From the NCBI GenBank assembly GCA_009843585.1, contig VYDC01000213.1:1-6112 (forward strand): a stretch of DNA of 6,112 nucleotides. Direction: 5' to 3'. This DNA is from Chloroflexota bacterium. Its GTDB lineage: Bacteria; Chloroflexota; Dehalococcoidia; UBA2979. Under the pieces are notes generated by a model. That model was not told the DNA's origin, did not search any database, and saw nothing but the letters and a program-made list of their open reading frames with translations. A program made the position numbers and the translations under genes. The stretch's first letter is position 1. Each line of letters opens with the position of its first letter. Positions 1 through 5,143 of the stretch are shown here, in pieces.

Positions 1-374
1 CGCTCGCGCGCTACACGAGACTGATGCGCGCGCAGGTCTCCGAGACGCTGAGCCACGAGTACGTGCGCACGGCGCGCGCGAAGGGCCTGGCCGAGACCAG
101 GGTGATCCGCCGGCACGTGATCCGGAACTCGCTGCTCCCGATCATCACGGTCATGGGGGTCGACGTCGGGACGCTGATCGGCAGCGCGATCATCGTCGAG
201 GCCGTCTTCGCCTGGCCCGGCTTCGGGACGCTCGTCGTCGAGGCGGCGAAGACGCGGGACTACCCTGTCATCCAGACGGCGGGCTTCACCATCGGCCTGC
301 TGGTGCTCGCGGGGAGCCTGCTGGCCGACTTCGCCTACGGCCTCATCGACCCGCGCGTCCGCCGCAAGGCCTAG
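1..374 (+). CDS. ABC transporter permease, DppB/OppB type, C-terminal part (5' end outside window)
   Basis: Inner-membrane permease subunit of a peptide/nickel/oligopeptide-class ABC importer (binding-protein-dependent permease family). The frame is open from base 3 to the TAG at 372-374, giving 123 residues. Family members are usually about 310-340 residues, so the N-terminal two thirds lie upstream. The cytoplasmic EAA loop that contacts the ATPase is clear: a YVRTARAKGL segment followed by V..RHVIRNSLLPI. Two hydrophobic membrane segments follow (ITVMGVDVGTLIGSAIIV and FTIGLLVLAGSLLADFAYG), and the protein ends with the LIDPRVR tail typical of the DppB half. The internal ATG at 24 is not the start, because homologous sequence (LARYTRL) continues upstream. 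No DppC-type permease or ATPase gene follows, so this appears to be the last gene of its operon. The substrate is unknown; peptides, nickel and opines are all possible for this class. Confidence 0.93.
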   Translation, partial: LARYTRLMRAQVSETLSHEYVRTARAKGLAETRVIRRHVIRNSLLPIITVMGVDVGTLIGSAIIVEAVFAWPGFGTLVVEAAKTRDYPVIQTAGFTIGLLVLAGSLLADFAYGLIDPRVRRKA

Positions 375-382
375 CACGCATG

Positions 383-412
383 TTGTCCGGCTGCGGGGGC
401 GGGCGCTAGGCT
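383..412 (+). promoter_or_regulatory. Putative sigma70-type promoter for the hydrolase/CoA-transferase unit
   Basis: TTGTCC (383-388) and TAGGCT (407-412) are separated by 18 bases. They fit a TTGNNN / TANNNT promoter of the kind common in high-GC actinobacteria. It begins just after the permease stop codon and would start transcription near base 419, leaving a leader of about 100 bases before the GTG at 521. This is a motif match by eye with no experimental support. Confidence 0.4.
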
Positions 413-424
413 CCTCACCCGGGT

Positions 425-447
425 GCGCCCCGAAGCGGTCGGGGCGC
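425..447 (+). promoter_or_regulatory. GC-rich hairpin in the leader (9-bp perfect stem)
   Basis: GCGCCCCGA (425-433) pairs perfectly with TCGGGGCGC (439-447) around the loop AGCGG. No T-run follows, so it is not a classical intrinsic terminator. It could end permease transcription in a U-less fashion or structure the 5' leader of the next gene. A second copy of the right arm, TCGGGGCGCC, lies at 471-480 inside the palindrome CGGGGCGCCCCG (472-483), so the left arm has two possible partners. In DNA this GC-rich some pairing is expected by chance. Confidence 0.35.
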
Positions 448-520
448 CTCCCGGGAGCGGCGGGAGCGGGTCGGGGCGCCCCGCCGGGCGAGACGGTCCC
501 CGGCGCAGCGGGAGAGATCC

Positions 521-1375
521 GTGAGCACCCAGAGCGTCGGCTACGTCAAGCGCGGCTTCGTGCACAGCCCGCACGGCAACATCGAGTACCGGGAGTCGGG
601 CGACGGGCCGCCCCTCGTGCTGCTCCACAGCACGCCCAGCTCCTCGGCGCAGTACCAGGGGGCCTTCCCGTACCTCGACGATCGCGTCCGCGCGATCGCG
701 ATGTCGTCGATGGGCTACGGCGCCTCCGACCGCCCGCCCCATCCCTACAAGAGCATCCACGAGTTCGCGCAGTGCGTCGTCTGGCTGATGGACGGGCTCG
801 GGCTCGAGCGCGCCAGCGTCTTCGGCTCGCACACGGGCGCCGTGATCGCGACCGAGGTCGCGGCGGGCTGGCCGGAGCGGGTCGACCGGCTCATCGTCGA
901 GGAGCTCTTCAACTGGGGCACGCCGGCGCGCTTCGCCGTCCACCGCCGGCTGCACCAGCACCCGGAGCACGAGGACGGGAGTCACCTCGCCGAGAGCTGG
1001 CGGCAGGCGCACGGCTGGCTCGGCGCCGGCGGCATGGGGCGCGCGGAGGACGAGGTCAGGCAGGCCTTCATCGACTCGGTGACGGCCCACGCCGGTCCGC
1101 CGACCGACGTCTACGACGGGATGAGCTGGGGCGGCGCAGCCCCCTGGTCGATGTGCCACTACAGCACCTGGGAGGCGCTCCCCAAGATCCAGGCGCCGAC
1201 GCTCGTCATCCACGGGGCGAACAGCGAGCTCGGTCGCGCGCACGACCGCATCGTCGCCGAGCTCGCGCGCGCCCGGGGCATCCGCCCTCCGGCCGAGAAC
1301 CAGTACGACTGGCGGGTCGATCCCGAGCTCTGGTCGCGCGAGATCCGGGCCTTCCTGGACGACCCCGGGATCTAG
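521..1375 (+). CDS. Alpha/beta-hydrolase-fold protein with atypical active site (GSHTG elbow), copy 1
   Basis: A 284-residue single-domain protein of the alpha/beta-hydrolase superfamily with no signal peptide, so probably cytoplasmic. The GTG at 521 is preceded by GGGAG (510-514) at good spacing. Fold landmarks are clear: LVLLHSTPSS (oxyanion region, residues 32-41), RAIAMSSMGYGASD (57-70), nucleophile elbow FGSHTG (101-106), PERVDRLIVEELFNW (118-132), PTLVIHG (226-232), and DWRVDPELW...IRAFL (263-279). The expected catalytic residues are missing. The nucleophile position is His104, the HG motif is HS (36-37), the post-beta7 acid position is Ser235, and the base His position is Gln261. Glu128 lies 24 residues after the elbow residue, which is the catalytic-acid position in type-II haloalkane dehalogenases. 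GxHTG elbows occur, from memory, in other proteins annotated simply as alpha/beta hydrolases. The gene is a close paralogue of the one at 3400-4242 and sits 7 bases upstream of a CoA-transferase gene. Reaction and substrate are unknown; it may not be a hydrolase. Confidence 0.92.
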   Translation: MSTQSVGYVKRGFVHSPHGNIEYRESGDGPPLVLLHSTPSSSAQYQGAFPYLDDRVRAIAMSSMGYGASDRPPHPYKSIHEFAQCVVWLMDGLGLERASVFGSHTGAVIATEVAAGWPERVDRLIVEELFNWGTPARFAVHRRLHQHPEHEDGSHLAESWRQAHGWLGAGGMGRAEDEVRQAFIDSVTAHAGPPTDVYDGMSWGGAAPWSMCHYSTWEALPKIQAPTLVIHGANSELGRAHDRIVAELARARGIRPPAENQYDWRVDPELWSREIRAFLDDPGI

Positions 1376-1382
1376 GCGGCCC

Positions 1383-2660
1383 GTGCCGGGCCGTGCCCTC
1401 GCCGGCGTGCGGATCATCGACCTCGCCGAGGTGTGGGCGGGCCCGTTCGGCGCCTCGCTGCTCGGCGACATGGGCGCCGACGTCGTCAAGGTCGAGTCCT
1501 TCCCGCGCCGATCCCTGACGCGCCCGCTCGTCCCCGACGCGCGCGTCGCCGACGGCCCCGGGCCCGTCTACGAGCGCGTGACGGCGCAGATCCAGGGCAA
1601 CCGCAACAAGCGCAACGTCGCGCTGGACATCCGCTCGCCGGCGGGCGCCGGGGCCTTCCGCCGGCTGCTCGCGAGCTCCGACGTGCTGGTGGAGGGCTTC
1701 GCCTCGGGCTCCATTCAGCGCGCCGGCTTCGGCTGGGAGGTGGTGCGCGACGTCAACCCCCGGATCACGATGATCTCGATGCCGGCCTGGGGTGTGCGCG
1801 GCCCGTACGCCGGCTATGTCGCGCTCGGCTCGCAGGTGGAGGCGACGGCCGGGCACACGCTCGCGCGCGGCGGCGGCCGCGAGGTCGAGGAGATCCCGGG
1901 CACCGTCGCGACCGACGCGAGCGCCCCGCTCGCGGTCGTCTTCGCATCGCTGCTGGCGCTGCGGAGGCGCGAGCGGACGGGGCGGGGCTCCTACATCGAC
2001 CTCTCGCACGCCGAGGCCTTCTCCTGGTACCTGGCCGGGCAGCTCGGGAGCTGGACGCTCGCCGGGCGCCTCCCCGCCGCGACCGGGAACGCCTCCCCCC
2101 ACGCCGTGCCGCACGGCTGCTACCCGGCGGAGCGCGAGGGCGGGAGCGCGCGATGGGTCGCCCTCGCCGCGGAGAGCGACCGCCAGTGGGCGGGACTCGC
2201 CTCGGTGCTCGGCCGTCCCGAGTGGGCCCGGGACGGGCACCCCTGGGCGAGCATCCCGGGACGGCTCCGCGCGCGGGAGGAGATCGACCGCGAAGTCTCG
2301 GCCTGGACCTCTCGCCGCACGCGACTGGAGGCGGTCGACGAGCTCCAGGCGGCCGGCGTGATCGCGGCGCCGGTCGCCGAGCCCTCGGCGATGCTCCCCT
2401 CGCCGCAGCTGCAGGCGCGCGGATGGTTCCACCCCGTCGAGCAGCCCTACCTGGGGACCCGGCTCCTGCCCGGCTTCCTCTGGCGGATGGAGCCCGACGG
2501 GGCCCGCTACGCGCGGCCGAGCGCGCTCGTCGGGGAGCACAACGCGGAGATCCTCTCCGAGCTCGGCTACTCCTTGGCCGATATCGAGGGGCTGCGCGCG
2601 GTCCACGCCGCGGGGGAGCGCTACGACGAGGAGACGGAGGCGCTCACCTCGGGCTCCTGA
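1383..2660 (+). CDS. Class III CoA-transferase (CaiB/BaiF family)
   Basis: A 425-residue cytosolic enzyme of the family that moves CoA between carboxylic acids (formyl-CoA:oxalate, carnitine and benzylsuccinate CoA-transferases are members). The N-terminus shows the family opening VRIIDLAEVWAGPFGASLLGDMGADVVKVE (residues 9-38). It is followed by NRNKRNVALDIRSPAG (73-88) and a DVLVEGF segment (100-106). The segment TDASAPLAVVFASLLALRRRERTGRGSYIDLSHAEA matches the catalytic-Asp region, so Asp178 is the predicted nucleophile that forms acyl-CoA anhydride intermediates. The C-terminal PSALVGEHNAEILSELGYS is also typical. The GTG at 1383 is chosen because the conserved sequence begins almost at once. 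No strong ribosome site precedes it, and the 7-base gap after the hydrolase suggests translational coupling. Length is normal for the family. The acid substrate and CoA donor cannot be deduced; pairing with the hydrolase-fold protein suggests activation of an organic acid for breakdown. Confidence 0.95.
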   Translation: MPGRALAGVRIIDLAEVWAGPFGASLLGDMGADVVKVESFPRRSLTRPLVPDARVADGPGPVYERVTAQIQGNRNKRNVALDIRSPAGAGAFRRLLASSDVLVEGFASGSIQRAGFGWEVVRDVNPRITMISMPAWGVRGPYAGYVALGSQVEATAGHTLARGGGREVEEIPGTVATDASAPLAVVFASLLALRRRERTGRGSYIDLSHAEAFSWYLAGQLGSWTLAGRLPAATGNASPHAVPHGCYPAEREGGSARWVALAAESDRQWAGLASVLGRPEWARDGHPWASIPGRLRAREEIDREVSAWTSRRTRLEAVDELQAAGVIAAPVAEPSAMLPSPQLQARGWFHPVEQPYLGTRLLPGFLWRMEPDGARYARPSALVGEHNAEILSELGYSLADIEGLRAVHAAGERYDEETEALTSGS

Positions 2661-2662
2661 GA

Positions 2663-2677
2663 GGCCCCGGCGGGGCC
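2663..2677 (+). other. Short GC-rich hairpin after the CoA-transferase gene
   Basis: GGCCCC (2663-2668) pairs with GGGGCC (2672-2677) around a GGC loop, beginning 3 bases after the stop codon. There is no T-tract, so its role as a terminator is uncertain. A small stem like this could arise by chance in DNA of this composition. Confidence 0.25.
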
Positions 2678-2699
2678 CACGACCCCCGCCCGGATGGGC

Positions 2700-2705
2700 T
2701 AGAGT
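2700..2705 (+). promoter_or_regulatory. Possible -10 box (TAGAGT) upstream of the O-methyltransferase gene
   Basis: TAGAGT fits the TANNNT -10 pattern and lies 39 bases before the GTG at 2745, in the only sizeable gap (84 bases) between the two gene pairs. No TTG-type -35 element sits at the right distance, so this is weaker than the site at 383-412. It would let the methyltransferase/hydrolase pair be transcribed separately. Confidence 0.25.
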
Positions 2706-2744
2706 CGCATCCCGGAACGCGTCCGGACGGAAGGCGAGCGCGCC

Positions 2745-3410
2745 GTGCTGACCCTCGTCCCGGAGGCGATCGAGGAGTACGCCAGGCGGCACACCTCGCC
2801 GCTCCCGCCGCACCTCGAGGCGCTCCAGCGCTACACCCTCGAGGAGCGCACGGACGCGCTCATGCTCTCCGGCCCGATAGAGGGGGGCCTGCTGCAGCTG
2901 CTGGTGTGGGCCTCCGGCGCCCGGCGCGTGCTGGAGCTCGGCTGCTTCACCGGCTTCAGCGCGCAGATGATGGCGGCGGCCCTCCCCGAGGGGGGAAGGC
3001 TCATCACCTGCGAGATCGACCCCGAGACCGCCGCCACGGCGCGCCGGCACGCCGACGCAGGCCCCGACGGCCGCAGGATCGAGATCCGCGTCGGCCCGGC
3101 CGCCGAGACGCTGCGGCGCCTCGAGGGGCCCTTCGACCTCATCTTCATCGACGCCGACAAGGAGCCGTACGTCGACTACTACGAGGGGGCGATGGAGCTC
3201 CTTTCGGAGGACGGGATCATCGCCGTCGACAACGTGCTCCTGAACGGGCGCGTGCTCGACCCGGAGTCGGCGTCCGGGCGCAGGATGGCCGACTTCAACG
3301 CGCACGTCGCGGCCGACGAGCGCGTGAGGCAGGTCCTGCTCCCCGTCCGCGACGGGCTGATGCTGATACGGCGAGTCCCCCGGGATCAGGAGGCACGAGA
3401 TGACGGCTGA
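2745..3410 (+). CDS. Metal-dependent O-methyltransferase, CCoAOMT-like (methyltransferase family 3)
   Basis: A 221-residue SAM-dependent class I methyltransferase resembling caffeoyl-CoA/catechol O-methyltransferases, which methylate a hydroxyl of vicinal-diol aromatics with a divalent metal. Visible motifs in order: MLSGPIEGGLL (residues 40-50, the family's entry segment), SAM motif I VLELGCFTGFSA (62-73), CEID at the end of beta2 (Glu90, likely ribose contact), FDLIFIDADK (130-139) and IIAVDNVLLNGRV (158-170). Metal ligands predicted by family alignment are Asp136, Asp162 and Asn163; Lys139 is the conserved active-site lysine. All are intact and the length is typical. The GTG at 2745 has GGAAGG (2729-2734) upstream. 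Its 3' end overlaps the next gene by 11 bases, so the two are almost certainly co-translated. The substrate is unknown. In this context it could methylate a catechol-like intermediate, but related enzymes also act in natural-product pathways. Confidence 0.93.
   Translation: MLTLVPEAIEEYARRHTSPLPPHLEALQRYTLEERTDALMLSGPIEGGLLQLLVWASGARRVLELGCFTGFSAQMMAAALPEGGRLITCEIDPETAATARRHADAGPDGRRIEIRVGPAAETLRRLEGPFDLIFIDADKEPYVDYYEGAMELLSEDGIIAVDNVLLNGRVLDPESASGRRMADFNAHVAADERVRQVLLPVRDGLMLIRRVPRDQEARDDG
3388..3393 (+). promoter_or_regulatory. Strong ribosome binding site (AGGAGG) that fixes the start at 3400
   Basis: A full AGGAGG lies inside the end of the methyltransferase gene, 6 bases before the ATG at 3400. 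It supports that ATG as the start of the second hydrolase-fold gene and the 11-base overlap. Confidence 0.8.
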
Positions 3411-4242
3411 GTACCCGCGCCGCGGCTTCGTCCACGGCCCCGACGGCAACATCGAGTACATGGAGGAGGGGAGCGGGCCGGCGCTCGTGCTGCTGCACCC
3501 GGCGCCGAGCTCCTGCACCACCTTCCAGGACGCGCTCCCGCTGCTCGCAGACGGCTACCGCGTGATCGCGATGTCGCAGCCGGGCTTCGGCGAGTCCGAC
3601 GCCCCGCCCCGCGCCTACACCGAGGTCTCGCAGTACGCGCGCGCGGTGACCTGGCTCCTCGACGGGCTGGGGCTGGAGCGCGCCCACGTGCTGGGCTCCC
3701 TGACGGGATCTCTCACCGCGCTCGAGACGGCGGCGGGGTGGCCGGAGCGCGTGGACCGCCTCGTGGTCGAGGAGTGCTTCAACTGGAACCGCCCCGGGCG
3801 CATCGAGGTGCTCGAGCGCGAGCACGGCGTCGACGAGAGCCCCGACGGGAGCCATCTCCTGGCGATGTGGGAGCGCGCGCGCTCCGTCACGCTGCGGGAG
3901 GCGAGCGAGCCGGCCGAGGTCGCGCGCCTGGCGCGCCGGCGGCTCCTCTCCGCTCTCAGCAGCGCCCGTCCCGGCCCCGACGGCGTCACGGGACAGGATG
4001 CCTCGACGCTCGCCCTCTCGCGCTACCCGCTCTGGGAGCGGGCGCCCCTGGTTAAGGCTCCGACCCTCGTCGCGCACGGCACCTCGAGCGCGCTCGCGGG
4101 CGCGCACGAGCGGCTCGTCGGCGCCATCCCGAACGCCCGCGGCATCCGCCCGCCGAGCACGCACCAGTTCAACTGGCGCGTGGCGCCCGAGCTCTGGGCG
4201 CGGGAGCTGCGGTCGTTCCTGGCGGAGGACGCGCCCCGCTAG
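3400..4242 (+). CDS. Alpha/beta-hydrolase-fold protein with degenerate active site (GSLTG elbow), copy 2
   Basis: A 280-residue paralogue of the protein at 521-1375, similar from end to end. Shared blocks include GNIEY, LVLLH.xPSS, WLxDGLGLERA, ETAAGWPERVDRLVVEE.FNW, DGSHL...W, GIRPP and WRV.PELW. It has the alpha/beta-hydrolase fold but no recognisable triad. The elbow reads GSLTG with Leu101 at the nucleophile position, the oxyanion HG is HP (33-34), the post-beta7 acid position is Ser230, and the base position is Gln256 (with His255 beside it). Glu125, after beta6, is kept as in the paralogue. The reading frame is intact, has normal codon use and a strong ribosome site, so it does not look like a decaying pseudogene. 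Co-translation with the O-methyltransferase suggests a role in the same pathway. It could be a non-hydrolytic enzyme, a binding or scaffold protein, or a partner of copy 1. I cannot assign a reaction. Confidence 0.92.
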   Translation: MTAEYPRRGFVHGPDGNIEYMEEGSGPALVLLHPAPSSCTTFQDALPLLADGYRVIAMSQPGFGESDAPPRAYTEVSQYARAVTWLLDGLGLERAHVLGSLTGSLTALETAAGWPERVDRLVVEECFNWNRPGRIEVLEREHGVDESPDGSHLLAMWERARSVTLREASEPAEVARLARRRLLSALSSARPGPDGVTGQDASTLALSRYPLWERAPLVKAPTLVAHGTSSALAGAHERLVGAIPNARGIRPPSTHQFNWRVAPELWARELRSFLAEDAPR

Positions 4243-4254
4243 CGGTCGGGGCTG

Positions 4255-4260
4255 TAGGCT
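4255..4260 (+). promoter_or_regulatory. Possible -10 box (TAGGCT) upstream of the dienelactone-hydrolase gene
   Basis: TAGGCT, identical to the hexamer at 407-412, lies 12 bases after the preceding stop codon and 76 bases before the next start. No convincing -35 is present. It suggests a separate transcript for the downstream genes, by pattern only. Confidence 0.25.
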
Positions 4261-4287
4261 GGCGCGGCCGGGCGCACGGCCGTCCCG

Positions 4288-4308
4288 GGGCGCCGACGAG
4301 CGGCGCCC
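4288..4308 (+). promoter_or_regulatory. Leader hairpin before the dienelactone-hydrolase gene (8-bp perfect stem)
   Basis: GGGCGCCG (4288-4295) pairs perfectly with CGGCGCCC (4301-4308) around the loop ACGAG. It ends 14 bases before the ribosome site at 4323-4329. It lies between the possible -10 box and the gene, as the hairpin at 425-447 does for the first unit. No T-tract follows, so it could be a leader structure or a non-canonical terminator for the upstream unit. Confidence 0.35.
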
Positions 4309-4322
4309 GCGGGCTCAAGACG

Positions 4323-4329
4323 AAGGAGG
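4323..4329 (+). promoter_or_regulatory. Ribosome binding site (AAGGAGG) that fixes the start at 4337
   Basis: A near-perfect anti-Shine-Dalgarno match 7 bases before the ATG at 4337. The open frame extends much further upstream, into the preceding gene, so this site decides the start. Confidence 0.8.
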
Positions 4330-4336
4330 TCGGGGG

Positions 4337-5098
4337 ATGCACGAGTACCGGACGGACATGTACGAGGGGATGCTGGCGGAGACCGTCGCCTTCCCCGGCG
4401 ACGGGGGCGAGCTGCTCTCAGCCTACCTGGCGAGGCCGCTCGGACCGGGGCCGTACCCCGGCGTCGTCCTCATCCACCACCTCCCCGGGTGGGACGAGTA
4501 CTACCGGGAGGCGACCCGGCGCTTCGCCTACCACGGCTACCTGGCGATCTGTCCGGACCTCTACCAGCGCGAGGGCCACGGCACCCCGGAGGACGTGGCG
4601 GCGATGGTGCGCGGCGTCGGCGGCGTCGCCGACGACCAGGTGGTCGCCGACATGGCGGGGGCGGCCCGCTACCTGCGCGCGCTCCCCTCGCACAACGGGA
4701 GGGTCGGCGTCTTCGGGACCTGCTCCGGGGGGCGGCACGCCTACCTCGCCGCCTGCCGCACCGACGACTTCGACGCCGCCGTCGACTGCTGGGGCGGCCG
4801 CGTGGTGATGAGCGAGGAGGAGCTCACGGAGAAGCAGCCGGTGGCACCCATCGACTACACCGAGAGCCTCTCCGCCCCGCTGCTCGGCCTCTTCGGCGCG
4901 GAGGACCGCAGCCCCACGCCCGAGCAGGTCCAGCAGCACGAGGAGGAGCTCCGGCGCCACGGCAAGGAGTACGAGTTCCACATGTACGAGGGGGCCGGGC
5001 ACGGCTTCTTCTACCACGACCGCGGCGCATACCGGGTCGAGCAGGCGATGGACGGCTGGGGCAAGCTCTTCGACTTCCTCGGACGCCACCTGGCATAG
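4337..5098 (+). CDS. Dienelactone hydrolase family protein
   Basis: A 253-residue cytosolic alpha/beta hydrolase of the dienelactone hydrolase (carboxymethylenebutenolidase-like) family, which opens lactones or other esters with a cysteine nucleophile. The ATG at 4337 is chosen over upstream in-frame starts because of AAGGAGG at 4323-4329 and because family similarity begins there. The triad is complete: Cys129 in GTCSGG (127-132), Asp190 in GAEDRSPT, and His222 in GAGHGFFY. The segment VVLIHHLPGWDEYYREATRRFA (44-65) corresponds to the QEIFG region of classical dienelactone hydrolase. The Glu36 that tunes the Cys there is replaced by His48 here, so substrate preference may differ. No catechol dioxygenase or maleylacetate reductase gene is in the window, so chloroaromatic breakdown is not directly supported. 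It is probably co-transcribed with the small gene 45 bases downstream. Confidence 0.93.
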   Translation: MHEYRTDMYEGMLAETVAFPGDGGELLSAYLARPLGPGPYPGVVLIHHLPGWDEYYREATRRFAYHGYLAICPDLYQREGHGTPEDVAAMVRGVGGVADDQVVADMAGAARYLRALPSHNGRVGVFGTCSGGRHAYLAACRTDDFDAAVDCWGGRVVMSEEELTEKQPVAPIDYTESLSAPLLGLFGAEDRSPTPEQVQQHEEELRRHGKEYEFHMYEGAGHGFFYHDRGAYRVEQAMDGWGKLFDFLGRHLA

Positions 5099-5143
5099 GG
5101 GCCGGCCGAGGGAAGCCCGGGGCGGAGCGAGGGGAGCGAGAGC

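Noticed and set aside
1433..3403. A 656-codon plus-strand frame overlapping the CoA-transferase and methyltransferase genes
   Set aside because: The translation is Arg/Ala/Gly-rich with no recognisable motifs, and it runs out of frame through two clear family members. It is a shadow of GC-rich coding sequence.
1206..3521. A 771-codon open frame on the minus strand spanning the hydrolase, CoA-transferase and methyltransferase genes
   Set aside because: It is antisense to well-recognised genes, has low-complexity Arg/Gly/Ala/Pro-rich composition and no family resemblance. Long antisense frames are expected at this GC content.
521..4242. Interpreting the hydrolase pair as haloalkane dehalogenases because of their LinB-like spacing
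   Set aside because: The nucleophilic Asp, the halide-binding Asn/Trp and the catalytic His are absent in both copies; only the acid position and general fold agree.
434..4252. An exact 12-base repeat AGCGGTCGGGGC at 434-445 and 4241-4252
   Set aside because: In a 6-kb window of this composition a shared 12-mer is expected by chance. One copy overlaps a stop codon and the other a hairpin, with no shared context.
4276..4283. Palindrome ACGGCCGT as a possible operator upstream of the dienelactone-hydrolase gene
   Set aside because: Eight-base GC palindromes are frequent here, there is no second copy nearby and no regulator gene in the window.
4337..5098. Assigning a chlorocatechol degradation pathway from the dienelactone-hydrolase homologue
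   Set aside because: No catechol dioxygenase, cycloisomerase or maleylacetate reductase gene is visible, and the Glu36-equivalent residue is changed.
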